DNA of 64,000 nucleotides from NCBI GenBank assembly GCA_002706605.1, contig PALT01000037.1, forward strand, positions 1-64,000. The letters are read 5' to 3'. Shown piece after piece: positions 50,817-60,568 of the stretch. The translations under genes were made by a program, and so were the position numbers. The stretch's first letter is position 1. Each line of letters opens with the position of its first letter. The notes below the pieces were generated by a model. It saw only the letters and a program-made list of their open reading frames with translations, did not search any database and was not told the origin of the DNA. Source of the DNA: Rhodovulum sp. (lineage in GTDB: Bacteria > Pseudomonadota > Alphaproteobacteria > Rhodobacterales > Rhodobacteraceae).

Positions 50817-52799
50817 ATGGCCGCAAAAGATAACGACGACCGTAAGAACGACGATCAGGATGATGACGTATCCCTGGACATGAGCCAGGCCGCCGTCAAA
50901 AAGATGATCGCCGAAGCGCGGGAGCGGGGCTATATCACCTACGAGCAGTTGAACCAGGTTCTGCCGCCCGATCAGGTGTCTTCGGAACAGATCGAGGACG
51001 TTATGTCCATGCTTAGTGAAATGGGCATCAACATCATCGAAGAAGAAGACGCCGAAGAGGACGATCAAAAAGGGTCGACCGCCGTCGTTCAGACCTCAAG
51101 CGCGCGCGAAGTCGCCGTATCGACCACCGAGACCGAAAAGCTGGACCGGACCGACGATCCGGTGCGTATGTACCTGCGCGAAATGGGCTCGGTCGAACTG
51201 TTGTCGCGTGAGGGCGAAATCGCCATCGCGAAACGGATCGAGGCCGGCCGCAACACCATGATCTTGGGCCTCTGCGAGAGCCCGCTGACCTTTCAGGCGA
51301 TCACGATCTGGCGCGACGAACTTCTGAACGAAGAGATTCTGCTGCGCGATGTGATCGACCTTGATGCGACCTTTGGCCGTTCGATGGAAGACGACGAGGA
51401 CGAAGAGCCCGTTGTCAGCAACCTGAACGTCAATGCCGCCCCCAAGAAAGAAGAGAACAGCCAGCCCGAGTTGGACGCCGACGGCAACCCGATCAACGAC
51501 GACGACGACGACGATGATGAGCAGGCCAACATGTCGCTGGCTGCGATGGAAGCCGCGCTTAAGCCGCGCGTGCTGGAAACGCTGGACCTGATCGCGCGCG
51601 ACTATGGCCAACTGGCCGAGATGCAGGATCTGCGGATGTCGGCGACCCTGATGGAGGATAACTCGTTCTCGGCAGGCGAAGAAGAGGCCTATCAGAAACT
51701 GCGCGCCGAGATTGTTGAACTGGTGAACTCGCTTCACCTGCACAACAACCGGATTGAGGCCCTGATCGACCAGCTTTACGGCATCAACCGCAAGATCATG
51801 TCGATCGACAGCGCGCTGGTAAAGCTGGCGGACCAAGCCCGCATCAACCGTCGCGAGTTCATTGAGGAATATCGCGGCTATGAGCTGGACCCGAACTGGC
51901 TTGACCGTATGGCCGAGAAATCCGGTCGTGGCTGGCAGGCGTTCATCGAACGCTCGGGCGACAAGGTCGTCGATCTGCGCGCCGAAATGGCCCAAGTCGG
52001 TCAATACGTCGGCGTCGACATCAGCGAATTCCGCCGCATTGTCCAACAGGTGCAAAAGGGTGAAAAAGAGGCCCGTCAGGCCAAGAAAGAGATGGTTGAG
52101 GCCAACCTGCGCCTCGTGATCTCGATCGCCAAGAAATACACCAACCGCGGCCTGCAATTCCTTGATCTTATTCAGGAAGGCAACATCGGCCTGATGAAGG
52201 CGGTGGATAAATTCGAATACCGTCGCGGGTACAAATTCTCGACCTATGCGACGTGGTGGATCCGTCAGGCGATCACCCGTTCGATTGCCGATCAGGCCCG
52301 CACGATCCGTATTCCGGTCCACATGATCGAAACGATCAACAAGCTGGTCCGGACCGGTCGTCAGATGCTGCACGAAATCGGCCGCGAACCCACGCCCGAG
52401 GAACTGGCGGACAAGCTGCAGATGCCGCTGGATAAGGTCCGCAAGGTGATGAAAATCGCCAAGGAACCGATCAGCCTCGAAACCCCGATCGGGGATGAGG
52501 AAGACAGCCAGCTGGGCGATTTCATTGAGGATAAGAACGCCGTTCTGCCGCTGGACAGCGCGATTCAGGAAAACCTCAAGGAAACCACGACCCGCGTTCT
52601 GGCCTCGCTCACCCCGCGTGAGGAACGGGTCCTGCGGATGCGGTTCGGCATCGGTATGAACACCGATCACACCCTCGAAGAAGTCGGCCAACAGTTCAGC
52701 GTGACCCGCGAACGGATCCGTCAGATCGAGGCCAAGGCGCTGCGGAAACTCAAACATCCCAGCCGCTCGCGCAAGCTGCGCAGCTTTTTGGATCAGTAA
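50817..52799 (+). CDS. rpoD: RNA polymerase primary sigma factor RpoD (sigma-70)
   Basis: This is the housekeeping sigma factor, 660 residues. Region 1.1 is at the N-terminus ([26 protein letters not shown]), region 1.2 [21 protein letters not shown], and a non-conserved region includes an acidic run (DDDDDDDE, about residues 225-233). The core regions follow: [53 protein letters not shown], and region 4 [30 protein letters not shown], given here by name rather than in full. The last gene of the dnaG-rpoD unit. Confidence 0.97.
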   Translation: MAAKDNDDRKNDDQDDDVSLDMSQAAVKKMIAEARERGYITYEQLNQVLPPDQVSSEQIEDVMSMLSEMGINIIEEEDAEEDDQKGSTAVVQTSSAREVAVSTTETEKLDRTDDPVRMYLREMGSVELLSREGEIAIAKRIEAGRNTMILGLCESPLTFQAITIWRDELLNEEILLRDVIDLDATFGRSMEDDEDEEPVVSNLNVNAAPKKEENSQPELDADGNPINDDDDDDDEQANMSLAAMEAALKPRVLETLDLIARDYGQLAEMQDLRMSATLMEDNSFSAGEEEAYQKLRAEIVELVNSLHLHNNRIEALIDQLYGINRKIMSIDSALVKLADQARINRREFIEEYRGYELDPNWLDRMAEKSGRGWQAFIERSGDKVVDLRAEMAQVGQYVGVDISEFRRIVQQVQKGEKEARQAKKEMVEANLRLVISIAKKYTNRGLQFLDLIQEGNIGLMKAVDKFEYRRGYKFSTYATWWIRQAITRSIADQARTIRIPVHMIETINKLVRTGRQMLHEIGREPTPEELADKLQMPLDKVRKVMKIAKEPISLETPIGDEEDSQLGDFIEDKNAVLPLDSAIQENLKETTTRVLASLTPREERVLRMRFGIGMNTDHTLEEVGQQFSVTRERIRQIEAKALRKLKHPSRSRKLRSFLDQ

Positions 52800-52802
52800 T
52801 CA

Positions 52803-52826
52803 AAAGCGCCCTTCGGGGCGCTTTTT
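52803..52826 (+). terminator. Rho-independent terminator after rpoD
   Basis: AAAGCGCCC, tetraloop TTCG, GGGCGCTTT plus TT: a 9-bp stem 4 bp after the stop codon. Confidence 0.93.
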
Positions 52827-52854
52827 CGTAGAACCAAGCTCAACCTGCCGCTCG

Positions 52855-52925
52855 ATGCATCGCATCGGGCCGCGCCCGACCCTCCCCATGGGAGGGCGCG
52901 ATGCGCCACCCAGGATCGGGCGCTC
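52855..52925. repeat. REP-like GC-rich palindromic element
   Basis: The 70-bp stretch contains CGCGCCC-GACCCTCCCCATGGGA-GGGCGCG, an inverted pair, plus nested CCCTCCCCATGGGAGGG and flanking GCATCGGGC / GATCGGGCGC copies. Similar intergenic hairpin elements recur in Rhodobacterales genomes. It may form a cruciform or an mRNA 3' end structure. Confidence 0.55.
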
Positions 52926-52965
52926 GGCTGTTTCAAACGCGTCGCGGGAAAGTTAAGTATTCGCT

Positions 52966-53382
52966 ATGCAAACGATTTTCGACATTCCGACACGCGGGCA
53001 GGGCCTGTATGAATTCACCGAACAGGTCGCGGCGTGGGTGGATGGGGCCGATGACGGTCTGCTGACCCTCTTGGTGCGCCACACCTCGGCCAGCCTGTTG
53101 ATCCAGGAAAACGCCGACCCCGAGGTGCGCACCGATATGCGCAACTTTTTCGCGCGTCTGGTGCCGCCGTCCGATCACCCGTCGATGTCCTATCTGACCC
53201 ACACCTATGAGGGCCCTGACGACATGCCCGCGCACATCAAGGCCGCGATGTTGCCTGTCAGCTTGTCGATCCCCGTCGCGGCGGGGCGGATGATGCTGGG
53301 CACATGGCAGGGGATTTACCTGTTTGAGCACCGCAACGCCCCGCATCGCCGTCAGGTCGCTGCCCATTTTCTGGCGGGGTGA
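52966..53382 (+). CDS. YjbQ family protein (UPF0047, secondary thiamine-phosphate synthase type)
   Basis: This 138-residue protein of the YjbQ family shows LLTLLVRHTSASLLIQENADPEVRTDMRNFF, SYLTHTYEGPDDMPAHIKAAML and AAGRMMLGTWQGIYLFEHRN, cited by region (about residues 33-63, 74-96 and 105-125). Family members have weak thiamine-phosphate synthase activity in vitro, and their real role is unknown. It is transcribed alone between rpoD and nrdR. Confidence 0.9.
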   Translation: MQTIFDIPTRGQGLYEFTEQVAAWVDGADDGLLTLLVRHTSASLLIQENADPEVRTDMRNFFARLVPPSDHPSMSYLTHTYEGPDDMPAHIKAAMLPVSLSIPVAAGRMMLGTWQGIYLFEHRNAPHRRQVAAHFLAG

Positions 53383-53491
53383 GTCGCAAACGCATCATAT
53401 TTCTAGTGGTTAAAATTCAGCACTACCCAAAGTGTGGGCGCGTCCCTATAGTGGCTGTGGATAACTGCTAGATCACACCGAGGTACAGGCG

Positions 53492-53959
53492 ATGCGCTGT
53501 CCGTTTTGCCAGAATGTCGATACCCAAGTGAAGGACTCGCGGCCTGCTGAAGACCACGTTGCGATCCGACGCCGCCGTTTCTGTCCCGCCTGTGGGGGGC
53601 GGTTTACGACCTATGAACGCGTGCAATTGCGCGACCTGACCGTCATCAAATCGAACGGTCGCCGCGAAGATTTCGATCGGGATAAGCTGGAACGCTCAAT
53701 CCGGATCGCGTTGCAAAAACGCCCTGTGGAACCGGATCGCCGTGATCAGATGATCTCGGGCATCGTGCGCCGGCTTGAGAGCATGGGCGACACCGATATT
53801 TCGTCCAAAACCATCGGCGAAATCGTGATGGAAAGCCTCGCGCGGATCGACACGGTGGCCTATGTGCGCTTTGCCAGCGTCTATAAGAATTTCCAAGCCG
53901 CAGACGATTTTGACAAGTTTGTCAGCGAGTTGCGGCCGCCCGTCACCCCCGAAGAGTGA
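53492..53959 (+). CDS. nrdR: Transcriptional repressor NrdR
   Basis: NrdR represses ribonucleotide reductase genes in response to ATP/dATP. The 155-residue protein has the zinc ribbon MRCPFCQ...FCPACGGRF (Cys3, 6, 31, 34) and an ATP-cone domain beginning [20 protein letters not shown] and continuing [11 protein letters not shown]. It starts the nrdR-ribD pair that is conserved in proteobacteria; its TGA overlaps a possible ribD GTG start. The nrdJ gene at 3433 is its likely target. Confidence 0.95.
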   Translation: MRCPFCQNVDTQVKDSRPAEDHVAIRRRRFCPACGGRFTTYERVQLRDLTVIKSNGRREDFDRDKLERSIRIALQKRPVEPDRRDQMISGIVRRLESMGDTDISSKTIGEIVMESLARIDTVAYVRFASVYKNFQAADDFDKFVSELRPPVTPEE

Positions 53960-55077
53960 GCATTCCCGCAATGGATCGCCGATTTATGGCGCTGGCCCTG
54001 TCGATGGGGCGGCGCGGGATGGGCAAATGCTGGCCCAATCCTGCGGTGGGCTGTGTGATCGTCAAGGACGGCGTGATTGTCGGGCGCGGCTGGACCCAAC
54101 CGGGTGGCCGTCCCCACGCCGAGGTCGTCGCCTTGGCCCAAGCGGGCGAAGCTGCGCGCGGCGCAACCGCCTATGTCACCCTCGAACCTTGTGCCCATAC
54201 CGGCAAAACCGGCCCCTGCGCCGAGGCATTGGTCAACGCCGGTATTGCCCGCGTCGTGTCCGCCATGACCGACCCCGATCCGCGCGTCGCGGGACAGGGG
54301 CATGCGATACTGGAGCGCGCTGGCGTCTCTGTCACCGTCGGTGTGCGCGCGGATGAGGCGGCGGCGGACCACTGGGGGTTCTTGTTGAACCGCGTTGAAG
54401 GTCGCCCGTTCCTGACCCTGAAGCTGGCCAATTCATTTGATGGTCGCATTGCCACCGCCACGGGCGAAAGCCAATGGATCACCGGCCCCGAGGCGCGCCA
54501 TCTGGTCCACGCCATGCGCGATTGTCATGACGCGGTGATGGTGGGGGGCGGCACGGCGCGCGCCGATGATCCGCAACTGACCGTGCGTGGGTTTGGCGCG
54601 CGGGCCCAGCCCCTGCGCGTGATCTGTGCGCGGCGGTTGGACCTGCCCCTGTCGGGTCGGCTGATCGCGACGGCGGCCGAGGTACCGACGGTGATTTGCC
54701 ATGGTGACGATGCGCCGTCTGAGCTGCGCGATGCATGGGCGGGTGCCGGAGCGCGTTTGGTGCCCGTGGCGGTCGCGCCCGGTGGGCATCTGGATATGGC
54801 GGCGGTTCTGGCCGAGCTTGGCACGCTGGGCGTCACGCGCGTGTTTTGCGAAGGCGGGGGCAGTTTGGCGGCGTCGTTGTTGAACGCGGGGTTGGTGGAC
54901 CAACTGATCGGCTTTACCGCGGGTGTGGCCCTTGGGGCCGAGGGGCGTCCGTCCCTTGGCGCGATGGGGATTGACCGTCTGGCCGAAGCACCGCGATTTG
55001 ACCTGATCCGCACGGCCCAGATCGGCGCGGATGTCCTGCACGTCTGGCAACGTCCGAACCCGTTTCTGGGCGATTAA
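53956..55077 (+). CDS. ribD: Bifunctional riboflavin deaminase/reductase RibD
   Basis: RibD carries out the second and third steps of riboflavin synthesis. The 373-residue protein has the zinc deaminase part (HAEVVALAQ and [11 protein letters not shown]) and a reductase domain ([48 protein letters not shown]). The frame starts at a GTG overlapping the nrdR stop (GTGA); the ATG at 53971 is an alternative start. The stop overlaps that of convergent kpsC by 3 nt. The remaining rib genes lie beyond the capsule cluster at 59834. Confidence 0.93.
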   Translation: MSIPAMDRRFMALALSMGRRGMGKCWPNPAVGCVIVKDGVIVGRGWTQPGGRPHAEVVALAQAGEAARGATAYVTLEPCAHTGKTGPCAEALVNAGIARVVSAMTDPDPRVAGQGHAILERAGVSVTVGVRADEAAADHWGFLLNRVEGRPFLTLKLANSFDGRIATATGESQWITGPEARHLVHAMRDCHDAVMVGGGTARADDPQLTVRGFGARAQPLRVICARRLDLPLSGRLIATAAEVPTVICHGDDAPSELRDAWAGAGARLVPVAVAPGGHLDMAAVLAELGTLGVTRVFCEGGGSLAASLLNAGLVDQLIGFTAGVALGAEGRPSLGAMGIDRLAEAPRFDLIRTAQIGADVLHVWQRPNPFLGD

Positions 55078-57104
55078 CGCCAGAGCGACGCGCGACTTGC
55101 GAACAGGCCCTGCAGTTTTGACAGGCTGCGGTTGAACGGTCCGGGCGTCGGCACCGTGCCCTGTTCCAGTCGCGTCATAATGACCTCGGGAGGGGCGGGT
55201 GTACGCATCACCGGATCGAAATAGCGTGGATAACCGATCAACACCGCATGGGCGAGCGCGACCACATCCGGACGCGCGCCGCGCCGCGCCGGTGTCGGGG
55301 CCAGGTCGCGGGTCAGACCCCAGCCTGCATAGAACGGCGCGCCAAGACATGTCACCGGCACCCCGCGCAATAGCGCCTCAAACCCCGTGGTCGAGGTCAG
55401 GGTCCACACCTCATCCACCTTCGACAAAAGCGCGCCCATGTCGCCCCCCGGCATGATCCGGTCGGCCAGCGTCAGAACCTCATCCGGCACCGCGCCGTCG
55501 CGTAATCCGGCCACCACGTCGGGGTGCGGTTTGTAGATGATATAGGCGTCCGGATTGTCCGCCCGCGCGCGGCGCAACAGGTCCGCGTTGGTTTTCACGC
55601 CCCCCGTCGCGCCCTTGGTGATGGATGCGTCATCGCCGACCTGACCGGGCACCAAAATAACGTGCCGGTCGTCGGGGAGATCTACCGCGACGTCGCCTAC
55701 CAGATTATATTTCGTCAGGTTTGCGTTGGTGATCCGCGTGATCAAACGCTCAGTACGGCGGCGTTCGCCCTCGGGCAAATTGGGCGCGGCATTGATGAGG
55801 TCCTCAAGGTCGCTGGGCGCGGTCGGGTCATAGTAAATCCCCCTCCGATCCAGCGACAGCGACAGGGGCGGGATCAACTCGGCCCCCAATCCGCGCGACC
55901 GGATCACCCCGTCCTCAACCCGCGCGGCGGTGTCGGGGGCCTGATCCGCCTTGTTCGCCCAAACCATACAGGGACGATCTCCGCGCGGCGTTTCGGTGAA
56001 CCGCATCCCGCCATAGCCGCCGTATATCTGGCGCATATGCGGACGTTTCCACAGACGCATCCCGACCGCGTCCCATCCCGCGTGATCGTCGCGCCACGCG
56101 CGTGCCTCGGCCTCAAGCGCGGAAATCGCGTCCTCAATCGGGCAAAGACGGTCCAGATGCGGATCATACCACGTGGGCGCCAGCATCATCGCCCCTGCGA
56201 ACAGTTGCGTGCGGGTCAGGGTCCGTGTGCGGCGCGGCACGGGGTTTTCATCAAGGCTCAGCCCCCAGCCCGCATAGAACGGCTGACCAAAGACGCGCGG
56301 CTTGTGCCCTGCCATGATCGCCTCAAACCCGAACTGGGACGACACTGTGTACACCCCGACCGCCCCGTCCAGCAGGGACCATGGCGATACCGGATCGGCA
56401 AACAGGGACACGCGGTGATTTTCGTCCTCGGGCCCGAAATATCCGGCGCGGAAACCGGCGATGGTCTCTGGGTGGGTCTTGATCAGGATTTGTGCGCCCG
56501 GATGTTCGATTTGTGCAAAAGCCAACATCTCTTTGAACAGCGCGGAACCTGCGCCTGAGGCCGTGACCGAGGCATCATTCAGGGCCTGATCGATCACCAG
56601 AACATAGCCCGGCGCGGGGCAGGGCGCATCTAGCAGGTGGGCGTTGTATTTGGAGAGGTGCAGGTGGCGAATGCGGCCTAATGCGTCGCGTCCTCGGGAT
56701 AAAATCGCCCCGTCATCCAGTGGGGCCGAAGTCAGGATTTTCTCGATCCGAGAGGGGCTTGTCGGATCAAAGTAAAGTCCATCCTCATCAATCAGAATAC
56801 CCAGCGGTCCACGTCCACCCGCGCGCCCTGGATGAACGGACCGCAGGAATGCGTCCTCAAACCGTACCAGAGGAACGCCGCTCTTTTGCGCCATTTTCTC
56901 ACCGCGATGGGCGGTCGGCGATTTGCCCCAGACGCCAATCATGTCGCCGTCACGCGGATAGCCCAGTGAAATGTCGAAATTGGACAGGTCTAGAATGCGG
57001 CGCAACCGGCGATTTGTCAGAAAACCACCGTTAAAAACGCGCAGCCGCCGGCGTGGTGTCCCATCGCCGGCGGCCAGATGTGGTTCGATGAACGTGTGGT
57101 TCAT
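55074..57104 (-). CDS. kpsC: Capsule polysaccharide biosynthesis protein KpsC (dual beta-Kdo transferase)
   Basis: KpsC, with KpsS, builds the poly-Kdo linker on a lipid anchor that starts group 2-type capsules. The 676-residue protein shows the two tandem half-domains expected: IGVWGKSPTAHRGEKMAQ..VRFEDAFLRSVHPG...IDEDGLYFDPTSPS, KTHPETI, SSQFGFEAIMAGHKPRVFGQPFYAGWG, then a second copy SLSLDRRGIYYDPTAPS, KPHPDVVAG, STTGFEALLRGVPVTCLGAPFYAGWG, cited as motifs along the chain. It follows the Wza/KpsD-type gene by 7 bp on the minus strand. Confidence 0.93.
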   Translation of the reverse strand: MNHTFIEPHLAAGDGTPRRRLRVFNGGFLTNRRLRRILDLSNFDISLGYPRDGDMIGVWGKSPTAHRGEKMAQKSGVPLVRFEDAFLRSVHPGRAGGRGPLGILIDEDGLYFDPTSPSRIEKILTSAPLDDGAILSRGRDALGRIRHLHLSKYNAHLLDAPCPAPGYVLVIDQALNDASVTASGAGSALFKEMLAFAQIEHPGAQILIKTHPETIAGFRAGYFGPEDENHRVSLFADPVSPWSLLDGAVGVYTVSSQFGFEAIMAGHKPRVFGQPFYAGWGLSLDENPVPRRTRTLTRTQLFAGAMMLAPTWYDPHLDRLCPIEDAISALEAEARAWRDDHAGWDAVGMRLWKRPHMRQIYGGYGGMRFTETPRGDRPCMVWANKADQAPDTAARVEDGVIRSRGLGAELIPPLSLSLDRRGIYYDPTAPSDLEDLINAAPNLPEGERRRTERLITRITNANLTKYNLVGDVAVDLPDDRHVILVPGQVGDDASITKGATGGVKTNADLLRRARADNPDAYIIYKPHPDVVAGLRDGAVPDEVLTLADRIMPGGDMGALLSKVDEVWTLTSTTGFEALLRGVPVTCLGAPFYAGWGLTRDLAPTPARRGARPDVVALAHAVLIGYPRYFDPVMRTPAPPEVIMTRLEQGTVPTPGPFNRSLSKLQGLFASRASLWR

Positions 57105-57111
57105 CCGGCGG

Positions 57112-58245
57112 TTAGTTTCCGCTGATCGAACTGACCGAATTCACGCCCGCCGCGGCACCAGTCAGGATCGCAAGAGTTTTCTGCCATTGGACATAGGGCG
57201 CCTCGGTCACATAGACGGTGTCCCCGTCGCGGATCGAGAAATCGCGCGCCATGAACATGCCCGTGGGTTCGGTCAGATCAAGAACATAGACGATCCGCTG
57301 ATCACCCGTCAGGTCGTTGCGGGCCAGAACGGCATTGGCGATTTCGGCGGGTTCATTGCGGAACACAAAGACGCCGGTCGGATCGGCGAGGTTCGTGTTC
57401 AAGCCGCCGACCGTGGCAATCGCCTCAATCGCCGAGAGGGTCTGGCTCTCGAACGGGACGATGCTCTGGGCGCCTGTCGCGCCAAGGGCGGAATAGGCGC
57501 GCGTGTCTTCTTCGACCAGAATGCGGTCACCGGACCGCAGCGCGATGTCCAGCTCCCCATGTTCATAGAGATCCTGCAGCCAAACCGTGCCGCGTTCATT
57601 CCCACGGATCAGGGTGACGCGCGCGATCTCGGGTTCGATCGCAACGCCGCCCGCTTGGGCCAGCATCGCCGTCAGGGTGCGGGTCGGGCGTTCGATGGCA
57701 TAGACGCCCTGTGCGCCGACCTCACCGATCAGGGACACGGTCGCGCCATCACCGGCGATGCGACGCACCAGAACCTGCGGGTCCGGCGTTTGCGCGTCCA
57801 GTTTTTCGGTGATGATCTGGCGCAGACGTTCAGGGGTGTTGCCCGCCGCGCGGATACGACCCGCATAGGGCACAAAGATATAGCCAGAGCCGTCGACCTG
57901 AACCTCTTCCAAAACGCTGCTGTTGACGCCGCGTTCGGCCAATAGACCCTCATCCACGTTCTCGTAAACCGTCAGGCCAAGCGTGTCGCCCGGGCGGATC
58001 ACGTCGGAACCGGACACCCCCGCGTTCAACAGCGAGTTGGGAAAGCCAAGCGCGGGCACAACCGAGGTTGCGCGCGTCACGCGGTCATTGACGGAGACCA
58101 CAAAAGCGTCACCGCTTTTCTGGACGGAACCTTCGAAAATCTCACGTTTGGTGGGGCCGGACCGGGGCAAACCACAAGCCGCAACGGTGGCCACAAGCGC
58201 CAACAGGGCCACCATTCGGGCCCCACGGGAATATCGGATTGTCAC
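57112..58245 (-). CDS. Polysaccharide export lipoprotein (Wza/KpsD-type)
   Basis: This 377-residue outer-membrane polysaccharide export protein has a lipoprotein signal (LVATVAAC, lipobox Cys24), the Poly_export domain (SDVIRPGDTLGLTVYENVDEGLL, DGSGYIFVPYAGRIRAAGNTPERLR) and SLBB repeats (VSLIGEVGAQGVYAI, LDIALRSGDRILVEEDTRAYSALG, FSIRDGDTVYVTEAP). It forms the export pore for the capsule made with KpsC/KpsS. The genes for the inner-membrane ABC part (KpsMTE) are not in the window. An AT-rich upstream stretch (AATTTTTTTTCATAA near 58276) may be promoter sequence. Confidence 0.9.
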   Translation of the reverse strand: MTIRYSRGARMVALLALVATVAACGLPRSGPTKREIFEGSVQKSGDAFVVSVNDRVTRATSVVPALGFPNSLLNAGVSGSDVIRPGDTLGLTVYENVDEGLLAERGVNSSVLEEVQVDGSGYIFVPYAGRIRAAGNTPERLRQIITEKLDAQTPDPQVLVRRIAGDGATVSLIGEVGAQGVYAIERPTRTLTAMLAQAGGVAIEPEIARVTLIRGNERGTVWLQDLYEHGELDIALRSGDRILVEEDTRAYSALGATGAQSIVPFESQTLSAIEAIATVGGLNTNLADPTGVFVFRNEPAEIANAVLARNDLTGDQRIVYVLDLTEPTGMFMARDFSIRDGDTVYVTEAPYVQWQKTLAILTGAAAGVNSVSSISGN

Positions 58246-58340
58246 TGCCTGCGCTCCTCGCGAAAACGAAACTGCCTTAATTTTTTTTCATAAGGGTACA
58301 GAATTTCGAACAAAAATCCAGTGGCATATGCGTGAAAACC

Positions 58341-59651
58341 CTATTTCACGACGACCAACTGTTGCCGAGGTGCCGCTGTTCCAGTGATCAGCGCGTCATA
58401 GGGGTCATCAGGGCACAGCATCAGATCGACCACTTGGCGCAGCAATTGCCGCCGTCCGCGCGCCGAATAGAACCCTCCGGCAAGCTGGGATGTCTCCAGC
58501 AAAAACCGTCGGTAATCGCGATAGGCGCGGCTGTCGGGGCGGTTGGGTTGTGCGAAAAATTCGGCCAGCGGCAGGTCGGAAACGAATTCCGGTTTCGCAT
58601 AGACCGCATCGCCGAACACCTTGAGGGGCATCCCCCGCCACAGCACCTGTTGCGCGGCGGTTGAGTTCACGGTGATCGCACTACGCGCAGAATCCAGCAG
58701 TCGCGCCAATTTCCCACCGCGCACGTAATGCACGCGGTCATCAACGCCCAACTCTTTGGAAAGACGCCGTAATTCGGTGCGCAACGGCACGCGCCCGTCC
58801 TCAAGCGGGTGGGCCTTGAACACCAGATGGTGGTGGCTGGGCGCGCCTTTGGCAAAGCCCTCAAGCGTCACGCGCAGGAAATCGGTCATCGTGTCAAACG
58901 GCCCGTGCGCGCGGAAACTGGCGTCATGTTCCAGTTGCAAAAGGACCAGATGATAGGGAAAGCCGCCGTGCTTGATCCGCTGGGTCGCGACGAACCGTTC
59001 CAGCGCCTGAAACGGCATCAACAACAGGCGCCGCAGGTACAGCTGAAACTCGCGGGTCACGGGGATGGACCGGTGCGGTTTGAAATTGGCGTAGCGTTTG
59101 TTCCAGAACATCACAAAGTGATGGTAGAGCGCGCCGTAAAAGATGTGGTGACGCATGTCGCCCCAATGGGCGGGGGCGTCGGGTTGGTCGGGATCGACGC
59201 GTTCTAATGCGCGCTGCATGTCGGAAACGGTCATATCCATCAGGCGCGAATGCCCGTTCGATCCACCGCGCTCATAGGTCACCCAATAGGGGCGCAGGTA
59301 GCCCTCTTCGAAGACATGGATGCCAAGACCCAGTTCGCGCGCGATTTCAACCGCATGGGCGTGGATGGGGCGCGTGTCGCCGTAAAGAACAATGTCGGTG
59401 ATACCGCGCTCGCCACAGATGTCGCGAAACCGGTCGGGCCAGGTGTCGGCGGCGTCAAGGAACGGGATATAAGAGGCCTTGTGCGGCCAAAACGCCTGAT
59501 CCCCGCGATTGAACCCCACGCGCCAGACCTGAGCGCCCGAGGCGCGCAACATCTTGCCAAGCTTGGCAAAAAACGGCCCGTGCGGCCCCTGTAGAAACAG
59601 AAAGACGCGGTCTTTGCCAATCTGGGTTTTCATCATGCGTGCGGTCATCAT
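58341..59651 (-). CDS. kpsS: Capsule polysaccharide biosynthesis protein KpsS
   Basis: KpsS adds the first Kdo to the phosphatidylglycerol anchor in capsule assembly. The 436-residue protein shows the family pattern VFLFLQGPHGPFFAKLGKML, RVGFNRGDQAFWP, DIVLYGDTRPIHAHAV, IHVFEEGYLRPYWVTYERGG, VTREFQLYLRRLLLMPF and KAHPLEDGRV with SAITVNSTAAQQVLWRGMPL. AGGGA upstream supports the ATG at 59651, immediately followed by another ATG. It is the first gene of the minus-strand capsule run and is divergent from ribE. Confidence 0.93.
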   Translation of the reverse strand: MMTARMMKTQIGKDRVFLFLQGPHGPFFAKLGKMLRASGAQVWRVGFNRGDQAFWPHKASYIPFLDAADTWPDRFRDICGERGITDIVLYGDTRPIHAHAVEIARELGLGIHVFEEGYLRPYWVTYERGGSNGHSRLMDMTVSDMQRALERVDPDQPDAPAHWGDMRHHIFYGALYHHFVMFWNKRYANFKPHRSIPVTREFQLYLRRLLLMPFQALERFVATQRIKHGGFPYHLVLLQLEHDASFRAHGPFDTMTDFLRVTLEGFAKGAPSHHHLVFKAHPLEDGRVPLRTELRRLSKELGVDDRVHYVRGGKLARLLDSARSAITVNSTAAQQVLWRGMPLKVFGDAVYAKPEFVSDLPLAEFFAQPNRPDSRAYRDYRRFLLETSQLAGGFYSARGRRQLLRQVVDLMLCPDDPYDALITGTAAPRQQLVVVK

Positions 59652-59833
59652 ATTGGTCCCTGATACACGGGGTTATGCGCTCAGGTCACTGGGAATTCGT
59701 TAACTCTCTTGGGTATACGCACTGAAATAAGACGCTTTTAGGGCGTGTTGCAGGAATTCACAGGGTCGTGGCACGGCTTGCCCTTGGGACATAGTCGCGC
59801 TACGCCGGTGTCAGGGTCAAAAAGGAACGGACC

Positions 59834-60445
59834 ATGTTCACAGGAATTATTACCGATATCGGTGTGGTGAAATCGCTTACGCAACGCGGGGATCTGACGG
59901 CGCGCATTGGCACGTCCTATGACCCTGATGGAATTGCGCTGGGTGCGTCGATTGCGTGTGATGGTGTGTGCCTGACGGTCACGGCCAAGGGGCAGGGTGA
60001 CGATATGGCGTGGTTTGACGTCGATATCTCGGCCGAGACCGTGTCGAAAACCGCCGTGGGCGCATGGGTCGTCGGTCGTCGTCTGAACCTCGAACGCGCG
60101 CTGAAACTGGGTGATGAGCTGGGCGGGCATATCGTGTCGGGGCATGTCGATGGTGTGGCCGAGGTGATCGCCATGGCCGATGAGGGCGACAGCACCCGCG
60201 TCACCCTGCGCGCGCCTGATGATCTGGCCCGCTATATCGCGCCCAAGGGCTCGGTTGCGCTGAACGGCACGTCTCTGACCGTGAATGAGGTGTCGGTCAC
60301 CGATTTCGGCATCAATTTCATCCCCCACACCAAAGAGGCCACCACATGGGGGGACGCAGCGGTCGGGGATCGTATCAACCTCGAGATCGACACGCTGGCG
60401 CGTTATGTCGCGCGTCTGGGCGAATGGCAGGCGGCGAGCGCTTAA
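59834..60445 (+). CDS. ribE: Riboflavin synthase alpha chain RibE
   Basis: This enzyme dismutates two lumazines to riboflavin. The 203-residue protein carries two lumazine-binding barrels: MFTGIITDIGVV...IACDGVCLTV...DVDISAETV and GGHIVSGHVDGVAEV...VALNGTSLTVNEV...INFIPHTKEAT. It heads the run ribE-ribB-ribH-nusB. I looked for the FMN riboswitch in its 180-bp leader and saw none of its core sequence. Confidence 0.95.
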   Translation: MFTGIITDIGVVKSLTQRGDLTARIGTSYDPDGIALGASIACDGVCLTVTAKGQGDDMAWFDVDISAETVSKTAVGAWVVGRRLNLERALKLGDELGGHIVSGHVDGVAEVIAMADEGDSTRVTLRAPDDLARYIAPKGSVALNGTSLTVNEVSVTDFGINFIPHTKEATTWGDAAVGDRINLEIDTLARYVARLGEWQAASA

Positions 60446-60568
60446 CCGCCGTCGCCTACGCCCCCCAAGGGGGCGATTATCGCTTTGCCTCGGTGTTACG
60501 CATGGTGTTTACAAGGGGCGGAAACGCGCGCCACGACTGTGCCCCGCAGGGGGCGAAAGGACCATAGG

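Noticed and set aside
51096-52757. 553-codon minus-strand frame
   Set aside because: It is antisense to rpoD, whose identity is certain.
53383-53491. CACT-ACCCAA-AGTG before nrdR considered as a NrdR box
   Set aside because: The half-sites are too short and the AT-rich core of the consensus is missing.
59652-59833. Possible FMN riboswitch before ribE
   Set aside because: The conserved AGGATCTTCGGGGCAGGG-type core is absent from the leader.
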